DNA of 56,118 bases from Prevotella illustrans (GTDB lineage Bacteria > Bacteroidota > Bacteroidia > Bacteroidales > Bacteroidaceae): the NCBI RefSeq assembly GCF_017426725.1, contig NZ_JAERMS010000016.1:1-56118 (forward strand). The letters run 5' to 3'. Positions 17,818-26,309 of the stretch are shown in pieces; the first letter of the stretch is position 1, and each line of letters opens with the position of its first letter. A program made the position numbers and the translations under genes. The notes beneath the pieces are model-generated. The model was not told the origin of the DNA. It did not search any database and saw nothing but the letters and a program-made list of their open reading frames with translations.

Positions 17818-17982
17818 CTACTCTTTATACACATCTCTGTTTAACAAAAAACTCTTTAAAAAATAGCGTATGCTATAAACAGAATTTAAGTAAGATAATC
17901 TCGAAAAGTCAATGATTTCAACATCAAACAACAGAGTTCTTATCACAAATTTTAAGTTAATCGAGATGTGTATAAAGAGTAG
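17818..17982. mobile_element. 165-bp MITE related to the neighbouring IS
   Basis: The ends are perfect 20-bp inverted repeats beginning CTACTCTTTATACACATCTC, matching the IS ends at 15602 and 17111. The interior is AT-rich and non-coding. Both sides carry the 9-bp direct repeat TCCTTGGGA (17809-17817 and 17983-17991). Only the terminal 20 bp or so are shared with the IS, so it is best read as a miniature element mobilised in trans by that transposase. Confidence 0.92.
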
Positions 17983-18003
17983 TCCTTGGGAGGGGCGGGA
18001 GGC

Positions 18004-18981
18004 TCAACTCTTCCGCTCTATCACGAAGTCCAGATAGGCTGTCAGCGCTTCTCTGATGGCCGTATCCCCTACTCTTTCATCGACAAAACGCATGCAGGCC
18101 GCGTGGAAATCGCGCATACGCTGTTCGGCATATTCGATGCCGCCGTGCGCCTTGGTGAAAGCCACAAGACGGGCGATTTCATCGGGATTGACCGTGCGAG
18201 CCTTCACCTTTCGGGCCAACGCCAGCATGTCGACGTCACCGGTGGTGTTGAGCGCATGTATCACGGGCAGCGTCAGTTTGCCTTCGGTCATATCGTTGCC
18301 TGTGGGTTTTCCGATTTCTGAGGCGTCATAATAGTCGAAAATATCGTCGCGAATCTGGAACATAATGCCCAAATTCTGGCCAAACTGCGCTGCCGCGGCC
18401 ACCGCTTCCTGCTCGGCACCGGCACTCTCTGCGCCTATGGCCGCGCACGACTCAAATAAAGCGGCTGTCTTGCGCTTGATAATTTCGTAGTAAGCTTCTT
18501 CTGAAATCTGCTGATTCTGAATGTTCGACAGTTGCAGAATCTCACCGTCGGACAGCGTGCGACCCAGTTCGGCCAGATAACGCACGATAATTTCCGAATG
18601 GGTACGCGATACATAGAGCAAAGCGGTCGAGAGAATGTAGTCGCCAACGAGCACGGCAACCTTATTATTATACGTGGCATTGACACTGGCCTGCCCCCGT
18701 CGCTCACTGCTCTCGTCCACCACGTCGTCGTGTACGAGGCTGGCGGTGTGCAAAAGCTCGAGACCTACGGCCGCATGCTGCGTGACACTGCTCACCGAAC
18801 CGAAGTTGCGGGCCATCAACAGAATCAGCATCGGGCGCATCCGCTTGCCACCTTTGCCTCGGATGTGCGCAAGTGCCTGAGCCAGAAGACCGTCGGAATG
18901 GTCTAATGAAGCTTGGAACAACGCGATGAAATCGGCCAATTCGGCTTGGATAGGCCGCTGAATAAGAGAAAGGTAGTCCAT
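18004..18981 (-). CDS. ispB: Polyprenyl diphosphate synthase (octaprenyl/solanesyl type)
   Basis: 325 aa. A trans-prenyltransferase that extends farnesyl diphosphate with isopentenyl diphosphate, most likely making the menaquinone side chain. The first Asp-rich motif is DDVVDESSERRG (about residues 84-95) and the second DDIFDYYDASEIGKPTGND. GKGGKRMRPMLILL matches the family's KRxRP segment. It is divergent from polA with 89 bp between the starts. Exact chain length cannot be read from sequence. The MITE and repeats lie immediately 3' of it. Confidence 0.92.
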   Translation of the reverse strand: MDYLSLIQRPIQAELADFIALFQASLDHSDGLLAQALAHIRGKGGKRMRPMLILLMARNFGSVSSVTQHAAVGLELLHTASLVHDDVVDESSERRGQASVNATYNNKVAVLVGDYILSTALLYVSRTHSEIIVRYLAELGRTLSDGEILQLSNIQNQQISEEAYYEIIKRKTAALFESCAAIGAESAGAEQEAVAAAAQFGQNLGIMFQIRDDIFDYYDASEIGKPTGNDMTEGKLTLPVIHALNTTGDVDMLALARKVKARTVNPDEIARLVAFTKAHGGIEYAEQRMRDFHAACMRFVDERVGDTAIREALTAYLDFVIERKS

Positions 18982-19070
18982 TCGAATTTGTAATTTGTCA
19001 CAAAATTAATGAATTAATCGGTAATTGTGATTGTTTTTTACTAATTTTACGGCAAATAATAAAAAACAGA

Positions 19071-21833
19071 ATGGATAAATTATTCCTGTTAGACGCGTAT
19101 GCGTTAATCTATCGTTCCTACTATGCTTTCATCCGATCACCCCGCATCAATTCAAAAGGATTGAACACTTCGGCCGTGATGGGCTTTGTCAATACGCTCC
19201 ACGAGGTGATGACCAAGGAGCACCCCACTCATATCGGCGTGGCCTTTGACCACGGCTCGACGTTCCGCCACGAAGCGTTTCCGGCCTACAAGGCACAGCG
19301 CGAGGAAACGCCCGAGGACATCAAGTTGAGCGTTCCGATTATCAAAGACATCCTGCGGGCCTTCCGCATCCCCATCCTACAGGCCGATGGGTTTGAAGCC
19401 GACGACGTGATTGGCACACTGGCGCTGCGCGCCGGTGAGGCAGGCATCGAGACATACATGCTCACGCCCGACAAGGACTATGGCCAGTTGATTCGCGACA
19501 ACGTATATATGTATCGTCCGCAACATGGCGGCGGCTACGAAAAGTTAGGACCGAACGAGGTTCAGGAGAAATATGGAATCAGCACTCCGGCACAGGTCAT
19601 CGACCTGTTGGCCCTCATGGGCGACTCGGCCGATAACTTTCCGGGTTGTCCGGGGGTAGGTGAAAAGACAGCGGCGAAGCTCATCAATGAATTTGGTTCT
19701 ACCGAAGAGCTCCTCGCCCACACCGACCAACTGAAAGGAAAAATGCGCGAGAAGGTGGAAGGGGCCATCGAAGACATCAAGATGTCAAAATTCTTGGCGA
19801 CCATCCGAACCGATGTGCCACTCGATGTGACGTTCGACGATTTGAAGGTAGAAGCACCCGACGAGAACAAACTGGCCGAAATCTTCACCGAACTGGAGTT
19901 TAAGACGCTCACAAACAAAATCTTAAACAAACCCGAACAAAAGCAAAAAAATGCAAATATAGAGCTTGATATCTTTGCGGAAAATACGAACGATGGGGCG
20001 GTTGTCGCAAAAAAAGCCGACTATTTGAGCCTTAAAACAACCCCTCATGACTACCAACTCGTTGATAATGAGGAAGAAATGCGTCGTTTTTGTGACTTTT
20101 TTCTTACAAAAGAAATTATCAGTTTAGACACGGAAACGACTTCGACGAACGCAATCGACGCAGAATTGGTCGGTTTGAGCTTCAGTGTGGAGGAAGGAAA
20201 GGCGATTTATGTGCCCATTTCCGCTAATCGTGAAGAAGCCTTAAAAACCGTCAATATATTCAAACCGCTCTACGAAAACGCCGAAATCATGAAAGTAGGG
20301 CAAAACATCAAGTACGACATCGAGGTGCTACGACGTTACGACGTTGAAGTCAGAGGTCCGCTTTTCGATACGATGATTGCTCATTATCTCATCCAACCCG
20401 AGCTCCATCACAACATGGATTACCTGGCAGAGATTTATCTGAACTACCAAACGATCCACATAGAAGAGCTGATCGGCCCCAAAGGACGTGGTCAAAAGTC
20501 GATGCGCGACCTTGCTCCGACCGACATTTATGAATACGCGGCTGAGGATGCCGACGTGACTTTGAAGCTAAAGAACATTCTGGAGCCTAAGCTGAAGGAG
20601 CTTGGCGTGGAAGAATTGTTCCACAATATCGAGATGCCGCTCATCCAAGTGCTGGCTGATATGGAACTTTCGGGCGTGGTACTCGACACGAAAGCACTGG
20701 CCGAAACTGCAGAAACGTTCAACAACCGCTTGCTGGAGCTCGAACAACGCATCTATGAACTGGCCGGCGAATCGTTTAACATCTCCAGTCCGAAGCAGGT
20801 GGGCGACATCCTCTTCGGCAAGATGCGGATTGTGGAGAAGCCCAAGAAGACGAAGACTGGGCAGTATGTCACGTCGGAAGAGGTGCTGCAACAGCTGCGC
20901 GCGAAGAGTCCCATCATCGCCGCCATCCTCGACTATCGCGGACTGAAGAAGTTGCTCGGTACCTATGTCGACGCGCTTCCCAAGCTCATCAACGCCCGCA
21001 CGGGCCATATCCACACGTCGTTCAACCAGGCTGTTACAGCCACGGGACGCCTTTCGTCGAGCGATCCCAACCTGCAGAACATCCCCGTGCGCGACGACGA
21101 CGGCAAGGAAATACGCAAATGTTTCATCCCCGAGCCGGGTTGTCTCTTCTTCTCGGCCGACTACAGTCAGATAGAACTGCGCATCATGGCCCACCTTTCG
21201 GGCGACGAAGCGATGATAGAGGCCTTCCGCGAGGGCTTCGACATCCACGCCGCGACAGCCGCCAAGATATGGCACAAGGCCATCGGAGACGTCACTTCCG
21301 AGGAAAGGAAGAAGGCCAAGCAGGCCAACTTCGGCATTATCTACGGCATAACGACCTTCGGGCTGGCGCAACGCATGGACATCCCGAACGGCGAGGCCCG
21401 AGCGTTGATAGACGGTTACTTCGCCACCTTCCCCAAGGTGCGGGCCTACATGGAGGAGGCCAAGGAGCAGGCGCGCCGCCAGGGATATGCCGAAACGATT
21501 TTCCACCGACGCCGCTACCTGCCCGACATCAACAGCCGCAACGCCACGGTGCGTGGTTTTGCCGAGCGCAACGCCATCAACGCGCCCATCCAGGGCAGCG
21601 AGGCCGACATCATCAAGCTGGCGATGGTGCGCATCTGGCAGCGGTTCAAGGCCGAAGGCATACGTTCCAAGATGATATTGCAGGTGCATGACGAACTCAA
21701 CTTCAGCGTCGTGCCCGAGGAAAAGGAGCGCGTCGAGCGCATCGTCATGGAGGAGATGCAGGGAGCTTACAAGCTGCGGGTGCCGCTGACGGCCGACGCG
21801 GGTTGGGGAAAGAACTGGCTGGAGGCGCATTGA
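19071..21833 (+). CDS. polA: DNA polymerase I
   Basis: 920 aa with all three domains. The 5'-nuclease comes first (LFLLDAYALIYRSYYAF, ADDVIGTLA). The 3'-5' exonuclease is about residues 310-500, with an intact DTETT motif in ISLDTETTSTNAI, so proofreading should work. The family-A polymerase has motif A (FSADYSQIELRIMAH), motif B (KKAKQANFGIIYGITTFG) and motif C (LQVHDELNFSVV). It fills gaps and removes RNA primers in replication and repair. It has its own start region and is divergent from ispB. The long antisense open frame opposite it is a codon-bias shadow. Confidence 0.98.
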   Translation: MDKLFLLDAYALIYRSYYAFIRSPRINSKGLNTSAVMGFVNTLHEVMTKEHPTHIGVAFDHGSTFRHEAFPAYKAQREETPEDIKLSVPIIKDILRAFRIPILQADGFEADDVIGTLALRAGEAGIETYMLTPDKDYGQLIRDNVYMYRPQHGGGYEKLGPNEVQEKYGISTPAQVIDLLALMGDSADNFPGCPGVGEKTAAKLINEFGSTEELLAHTDQLKGKMREKVEGAIEDIKMSKFLATIRTDVPLDVTFDDLKVEAPDENKLAEIFTELEFKTLTNKILNKPEQKQKNANIELDIFAENTNDGAVVAKKADYLSLKTTPHDYQLVDNEEEMRRFCDFFLTKEIISLDTETTSTNAIDAELVGLSFSVEEGKAIYVPISANREEALKTVNIFKPLYENAEIMKVGQNIKYDIEVLRRYDVEVRGPLFDTMIAHYLIQPELHHNMDYLAEIYLNYQTIHIEELIGPKGRGQKSMRDLAPTDIYEYAAEDADVTLKLKNILEPKLKELGVEELFHNIEMPLIQVLADMELSGVVLDTKALAETAETFNNRLLELEQRIYELAGESFNISSPKQVGDILFGKMRIVEKPKKTKTGQYVTSEEVLQQLRAKSPIIAAILDYRGLKKLLGTYVDALPKLINARTGHIHTSFNQAVTATGRLSSSDPNLQNIPVRDDDGKEIRKCFIPEPGCLFFSADYSQIELRIMAHLSGDEAMIEAFREGFDIHAATAAKIWHKAIGDVTSEERKKAKQANFGIIYGITTFGLAQRMDIPNGEARALIDGYFATFPKVRAYMEEAKEQARRQGYAETIFHRRRYLPDINSRNATVRGFAERNAINAPIQGSEADIIKLAMVRIWQRFKAEGIRSKMILQVHDELNFSVVPEEKERVERIVMEEMQGAYKLRVPLTADAGWGKNWLEAH

Positions 21834-21845
21834 ATGCCTCCCCCG

Positions 21846-21862
21846 CCCCTCCCAAGGAGGGG
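21846..21862. repeat. GC-rich palindrome after polA
   Basis: CCCCTCC-CAA-GGAGGGG is a 7-bp stem with a 3-nt loop, followed by AGTGCCTGCCGG. It is the same element type that hosts the MITE (CCCCTCC-TTG-GGAGGGG, its reverse complement) and, more loosely, the IS. It may help end polA transcription. Confidence 0.7.
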
Positions 21863-21964
21863 AGTGCCTGCCGGATTGATACTGGCGCAAGCCAGATGGT
21901 GAGCCTAATGATACCTGCCATGTCCATTGGGCTGGGCCTATTGGCCTTCTAAAATTTACTTCGC

Positions 21965-22960
21965 ATGAAGAAAATCATCCTTATTCTGTCGATCATCCTC
22001 CTTTGTCTGGGCGGTCTGCTCGTGGCGGCCAGCCATTACATGCTGGCCTATTCGCTGCAACCTGCCAACAACAAGGGCCGCCGCATGAACTACAGCTATC
22101 ACGCCATGCGCCAACGCTACCCCGAGATGAAGCCGTGGCTCGACAGTTTGCGACGCAATGGCGGCTGGAAGGACGTGTGGCTCACGCGACCGGGCGGACG
22201 ATATCATGCCCTTCGCGTCAACGCGCCACACCCGACGAACCGCGTTGCCATCCTTGTTCACGGCTATACCGATAGCCATCTCTCCATGCTTATGATTGGA
22301 AAAATCTATGCCGACATGGGTTTCAACCTGCTTCTGCCCGACCTTAACGACTGCGGACGCAGCCCCCGCAACTTCATGCACATGGGAGCGGGCGACGATC
22401 AGTTGCTCGTTCGGCGATGGATGGCCTATGCCGACAGCCTGTGGATAGGTTCCTCGCCGGCCACTCGCCAGATACTGCACGGTGTTTCGATGGGTGCGGC
22501 CACGGTGATGACGCTCAGCGGCGGCTTCCCCGAGCAGAATTTGGACGGTCGCAACAAGGATTCTATCGACGCGCCGCTGCGCTATGTGGCCGCCTACGTG
22601 GAGGACTGCGGTTATAGCAGCACCTTCAACGAGTTTGAAGGACAGCTCAAGGAACAATTCTCACTGCCCGCTTTTCCCCTACTCTACACCACATCTATGC
22701 TCTGCGAATGGCGCAACGGCTGGGACTTCCGCGACTTTGCGGCCATCGACGCCGTGCGCCGGTGTCGCAAACCCATGCTCTTCATCCACGGCAGCAACGA
22801 TACCTTCGTGCCCACCCACATGGTTTACGACCTCTACCGGGCCAAACCGGCACCGAAACAATTGTGGATAGCACCCGGTTCGAAGCACGCCCGCAGCTAT
22901 CGAGACCACAAAAAGGAATACAGCAGGCGCGTAAAAGAGTTTGTAGAAAAGGCTATCTGA
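21965..22960 (+). CDS. Alpha/beta hydrolase, membrane-anchored or exported
   Basis: 331 aa. A hydrophobic N-terminal segment (residues 3-25) acts as an uncleaved anchor or signal. The alpha/beta hydrolase fold follows: HGYTDSHL oxyanion region, nucleophile elbow HGVSMGAA, acidic residue in HGSNDTFVP, and catalytic His in GSKHARSY. It resembles the YqkD-like group of serine hydrolases with unknown physiological substrates. It sits alone between polA and ychF. The active site is intact; the function beyond ester or amide hydrolysis is not known. Confidence 0.85.
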   Translation: MKKIILILSIILLCLGGLLVAASHYMLAYSLQPANNKGRRMNYSYHAMRQRYPEMKPWLDSLRRNGGWKDVWLTRPGGRYHALRVNAPHPTNRVAILVHGYTDSHLSMLMIGKIYADMGFNLLLPDLNDCGRSPRNFMHMGAGDDQLLVRRWMAYADSLWIGSSPATRQILHGVSMGAATVMTLSGGFPEQNLDGRNKDSIDAPLRYVAAYVEDCGYSSTFNEFEGQLKEQFSLPAFPLLYTTSMLCEWRNGWDFRDFAAIDAVRRCRKPMLFIHGSNDTFVPTHMVYDLYRAKPAPKQLWIAPGSKHARSYRDHKKEYSRRVKEFVEKAI

Positions 22961-23049
22961 TTGATTCTGATGGGTTCGGATGGCACGATCAGGGCAGTCC
23001 GGCCGACGAGTCTTTCCCTTAAAAGATAGGCCTATTCATGTTTTTTGTG

Positions 23050-23057
23050 TACTTTTG
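23050..23057 (+). promoter_or_regulatory. Minus-7 box of ychF promoter
   Basis: TACTTTTG matches TAnnTTTG 74 bp before the ychF ATG. The minus-33 position has no clear TTG, so this is a half-match. Confidence 0.5.
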
Positions 23058-23130
23058 CAGCATTATTTAAAGAATATCAATCATTTACTGTCCGGCAAGG
23101 ACAGTTTCTTATAAACATTTCAACAAGATT

Positions 23131-24234
23131 ATGGCTTTAAAATGTGGTATTGTGGGACTCCCCAACGTGGGCAAGTCTACATTATTCAACTGTTTGTCGA
23201 GTGCCAAAGCGCAGTCGGCCAACTTCCCTTTTTGTACGATAGAACCCAATCTGGGCGTCATCAGCGTGCCCGACGAGCGTCTCAATAAGTTGGCCGAAAT
23301 CGTGCATCCGGGTCGCATCGTGCCTGCCACCTGCGAGATTGTCGACATCGCCGGCCTCGTGAAAGGTGCGAGCAAGGGCGAAGGTTTGGGCAATAAATTC
23401 CTAGGAAACATCCGTGAGTGCGACGCCATTATCCATGTCATCCGCTGCTTCGACGATGATAATATCGTGCGCGAGGGCGGCATGGCCGTAGATCCGGTGG
23501 CCGATAAGGAAATCATCGACACCGAACTGCAGCTCAAAGACCTCGAAACCATCGACGCGCAACTGGCCAAACAGCAGAAGGCAGCGGCCGCCGGCAACAA
23601 GGATGCCAAACTAATGGTGACGGTACTCGAGGCTTATAAAGAGGTATTGGAGCAGGGACGCAATGCCCGCGAGGTAACTTTTGAAAGCAAAGAGGAGCAA
23701 CAGGCGGCTCACGACCTGTTCCTTCTCACCACCAAACCCGTGCTCTACGTCTGCAATGTCGACGAAACCAGTGCCAAATCGGGTAATGAATACAGCCGTA
23801 AAGTAGAAGAAATTGCTGCCCGCGAAGGCGCCGAGGCCATGACGATTGCCGCCAAAACCGAGGAAGATATTGCCTCGCTCGAGACCTACGAGGACAAGCA
23901 AATGTTCCTCGAAGAGCTGGGACTAACGGAGAGTGGCGTCAATCGCCTCATCAAAAAGGCCTACGCTCTGCTCAATCTGGAGACCTTTATCACTGCCGGC
24001 GAGATGGAAGTGAAGGCCTGGACCTATCATAAAGGCTGGAAAGCTCCGCAGTGTGCCGGCGTCATCCACACCGATTTCGAGAAAGGTTTCATCCGTGCCG
24101 AAGTCATCAAGTACGCCGATTACATCCAATATGGTTCGGAAGCAGCCGTGCGCGAAGCCGGCAAGCTCGGTATCGAGGGCAAGGAATATGTCGTGCAGGA
24201 CGGCGACATCATGCACTTCAGGTTTAATGTGTGA
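23131..24234 (+). CDS. ychF: Redox-regulated ATPase YchF (Obg-like)
   Basis: 367 aa. The G1/Walker A is GLPNVGKST (residues 8-16). The G4-equivalent region reads CNVDETSAKSG, so the usual NKxD is changed, as expected for this ATP-preferring member of the Obg family. A coiled-coil hairpin falls at about 130-200 and a TGS domain at the C-terminus ends in GDIMHFRFNV. It binds ribosomes and affects stress responses. Its stop codon lies inside the left arm of a 41-bp inverted repeat, so the mRNA 3' end could fold into a very long hairpin. Confidence 0.96.
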   Translation: MALKCGIVGLPNVGKSTLFNCLSSAKAQSANFPFCTIEPNLGVISVPDERLNKLAEIVHPGRIVPATCEIVDIAGLVKGASKGEGLGNKFLGNIRECDAIIHVIRCFDDDNIVREGGMAVDPVADKEIIDTELQLKDLETIDAQLAKQQKAAAAGNKDAKLMVTVLEAYKEVLEQGRNAREVTFESKEEQQAAHDLFLLTTKPVLYVCNVDETSAKSGNEYSRKVEEIAAREGAEAMTIAAKTEEDIASLETYEDKQMFLEELGLTESGVNRLIKKAYALLNLETFITAGEMEVKAWTYHKGWKAPQCAGVIHTDFEKGFIRAEVIKYADYIQYGSEAAVREAGKLGIEGKEYVVQDGDIMHFRFNV

Positions 24235-24332
24235 TTTGGGTTGTGGTGGTGTTGGGTTGTGAGGATGAATATTTTGTTTTGAGTAAGTAATTATTCATCC
24301 TCACAACCCAACACCACCACAACCTAAATCAC
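24231..24332. repeat. 41-bp near-perfect inverted repeat (G/T-rich hairpin)
   Basis: The left arm 24231-24271 and right arm 24292-24332 pair over 41 bp with one mismatch, around a 20-nt loop. The arm reads GTGATTTGGGTTGTGG at its base and GGATGAATA next to the loop. The left arm contains the ychF stop codon. There is no T run after it, so it is not a standard terminator. It belongs to the same hairpin family as 41102-41159 and 41889-42041, which share the GGATGAATA/TATTCATCC inner stem. Confidence 0.92.
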
Positions 24333-24355
24333 AACCCCACACCACAACAACCCAA

Positions 24356-24751
24356 ATGGACTATTTTTATTACAAGAAACTTGAGGTTTATCAATATTCC
24401 AAGGAATTGGTAACAGCAGTGTACCAACAGCTTTCTTTGTTTCCTAAAGAAGAAAAGTTTGCGCTTTGCGACCAACTACGACGAGCCGTCATCTCCATTC
24501 CTTCAAATATAGCGGAGGGCTTTGGGAGAGTTTCTTCTAAAGAGAAAGCACATTTCATAGAGATTGCATACGGATCATTGATGGAAGTTTCATGCCAACT
24601 TGATGTTGCCAAAGACCTACAGTATCTTCATGAAAATAGTTTCAACAAATTGACGCAACAAATAGAAATCATCGCACGCATGCTTTCAGCGCTTCGTTTC
24701 TCCATCATCAAGAACGGAGACTCTTCCCTCGCAAAATTAAATAACAAATAG
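24356..24751 (+). CDS. Four-helix-bundle protein (23S rRNA intervening-sequence protein family)
   Basis: 131 aa. The segments LEVYQYSKELV, LCDQLRRAVISIPSNIAEGFGR and AYGSLMEVSCQL are the hallmarks of the S23/IVP four-helix-bundle family. Members are found inside rRNA intervening sequences, beside diversity-generating retroelements (Avd) and as free genes. The biochemical role of the free forms is unknown. No reverse transcriptase or template repeat is nearby. The gene sits between a 41-bp hairpin and lgt, with low-complexity CACAAC text on both sides. It is visibly AT-richer than its neighbours, which suggests acquisition with its hairpin flank. Confidence 0.85.
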   Translation: MDYFYYKKLEVYQYSKELVTAVYQQLSLFPKEEKFALCDQLRRAVISIPSNIAEGFGRVSSKEKAHFIEIAYGSLMEVSCQLDVAKDLQYLHENSFNKLTQQIEIIARMLSALRFSIIKNGDSSLAKLNNK

Positions 24752-24771
24752 AAACCATTCATCACAACAAC

Positions 24772-25626
24772 ATGACACCACAACAACTTTTCATCCTTTG
24801 GAACCCCGATACCTACATCTTTCATATAGGATCTTGGGGCATACGTTGGTATTCAACATGCTGGCTCATCGGCTTGGTGGGCGCGTATTTCATGGTGAAA
24901 TGGCTATTCAGCGACCAGCGGATAACCACGCGCACCATCATGAAAAACGGTAAAAAGGTAGAAGAAAACGTCTTCGACCCGCTCTTTATGTATTGTTTTC
25001 TGGGCATACTCATCGGCGCCCGCCTTGGTCACTGCCTGTTCTATCAGCCCGACTACTTCCTCACGTCGTGGGATCACGCCATCGAAATGATTCTTCCCAT
25101 CCACCACATGCCCAACGGTTCGTGGCGATTTGTGGGCTACGAAGGGCTGGCTTCGCACGGAGGAACGCTCGGTCTCATGCTGGCGCTCGTGCTTTATAGC
25201 CGCCAGATGGGTGTCAAACTATGGACGGTGCTCGACAACATCGCCATCGCCACCCCCATTACAGCCTGCTTTATCCGTCTGGGAAACCTCATGAACAGCG
25301 AGATTATCGGCAAGGTGACCGATGTACCTTGGGCTTTCATCTTCGAACGTGTCGACCAACAGCCACGCCATCCCGGCCAACTCTACGAGGCTCTGGCCTA
25401 CGCCTGCTTCTTCTTCGTGGGCTGGTACTTCTACCGTCGGGCGAAGCGTCCTGTGGGCCAAGGCTTCTATTTCGGTCTCTGCATCACGCTCATCTTCGCC
25501 TTCCGCTTCGTCATCGAGTGGACCAAGGACGTGCAGGTGGACTTCGAGCAGGGCATGTTCCTCAACATGGGTCAGCTGCTCTCCATTCCCTTCGTCCTCT
25601 TGGGCATTTACTGCATGAAGCGATGA
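24772..25626 (+). CDS. lgt: Prolipoprotein diacylglyceryl transferase
   Basis: 284 aa polytopic inner-membrane enzyme. It moves a diacylglyceryl group from phosphatidylglycerol to the lipobox cysteine of prolipoproteins, the first step for lipoproteins such as the DUF4249 and SusD proteins here. Family markers: SHGGTLGLMLALVL, RLGNLMNSEIIG (the Lgt signature region) and HPGQLYEA. It starts 20 bp after the four-helix-bundle gene. Its last 19 bp overlap the convergent RDD gene. Confidence 0.95.
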   Translation: MTPQQLFILWNPDTYIFHIGSWGIRWYSTCWLIGLVGAYFMVKWLFSDQRITTRTIMKNGKKVEENVFDPLFMYCFLGILIGARLGHCLFYQPDYFLTSWDHAIEMILPIHHMPNGSWRFVGYEGLASHGGTLGLMLALVLYSRQMGVKLWTVLDNIAIATPITACFIRLGNLMNSEIIGKVTDVPWAFIFERVDQQPRHPGQLYEALAYACFFFVGWYFYRRAKRPVGQGFYFGLCITLIFAFRFVIEWTKDVQVDFEQGMFLNMGQLLSIPFVLLGIYCMKR

Positions 25627-26207
25627 CCTAATCCCCGTCCGTCGCGCTCGACGACACGCAGCAACTGCTCGTCGGCCGTTCCGTCGGTAGCCGGAATCTC
25701 CAGCAGCTCGCGCACCTTACGGGCCAAGGCGGCAATGCGGCGGTCGCGGTCGGGTCCGTCGTCGGAGTCGAGGGTGCGCCGGATAACGTCCAACTGGTTG
25801 AGCGAGAGGTTCTCGGCCTCCGGATAGACAGGCTGATAATGAGGGTCGAGATGGGCGAACTCGTCGAGCGATACCTTGACCTTACGGTAGTTGCCTAAGC
25901 GGATAACCATCGTGCCGTCTTTCTTCACCACCCGCAGGCGCATCACCAGCTTGCCCACGCTCTGCCCATGGTTGAACACTTCCATGAGCAACGGATAGAA
26001 CAGGGCCGGCAGATAGACGCACAGCACGAGGAAATAACCGCTGCCAAGACCCGGAAAACTCACCCTTTCGATCAGCAACGTGAGACCTGAGACATAGCAA
26101 AAAAGTAGAAAGAGATCGATCAGCTGGGCCAACAGACGCTCGCCAAAGCTGGCGGGCGACTGGCTGATGTGGACAAACTGTCCGGTAATAATATTGGATT
26201 CGGCCAT
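25608..26207 (-). CDS. RDD family membrane protein
   Basis: 199 aa. The RDD signature region (FGERLLAQLIDLFLLF) opens the first of two hydrophobic stretches. The NHGQSVGKLVMRLRVV segment is typical of the family. The C-terminal half (about 100-199) is soluble and charged. It is convergent with lgt (19-bp overlap) and divergent from the SpoIIM operon. In many Bacteroidota an RDD protein faces a SpoIIM/DUF4129/DUF4350/MoxR/DUF58 operon, as here, which suggests a shared but undefined envelope process. Confidence 0.88.
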   Translation of the reverse strand: MAESNIITGQFVHISQSPASFGERLLAQLIDLFLLFCYVSGLTLLIERVSFPGLGSGYFLVLCVYLPALFYPLLMEVFNHGQSVGKLVMRLRVVKKDGTMVIRLGNYRKVKVSLDEFAHLDPHYQPVYPEAENLSLNQLDVIRRTLDSDDGPDRDRRIAALARKVRELLEIPATDGTADEQLLRVVERDGRGLGHRFMQ

Positions 26208-26224
26208 TTATTGATTGGTTTCTG

Positions 26225-26255
26225 TTGCAAATGTAAGGAAATTTCTTTACTTTTG
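26225..26255 (+). promoter_or_regulatory. Promoter of the SpoIIM-MoxR operon
   Basis: TTG (26225-26227), a 20-bp spacer and TACTTTTG (26248-26255) match the Bacteroidota consensus. On the opposite strand TACATTTG (26235-26228) could be the minus-7 box for the divergent RDD gene, so the two promoters overlap and may compete. Confidence 0.72.
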
Positions 26256-26309
26256 TGCTCATCATGAAGAATTATATACCGTAGTGGCACGTATTAAAAA
26301 GGCTGTCGG

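Noticed and set aside
17112..18003. Degenerate passenger gene between the IS and the MITE
   Set aside because: Only very short open frames exist, and the sequence is dominated by inverted repeats.
24356..24751. Avd accessory gene of a diversity-generating retroelement
   Set aside because: No reverse transcriptase, template repeat or variable repeat is within reach.
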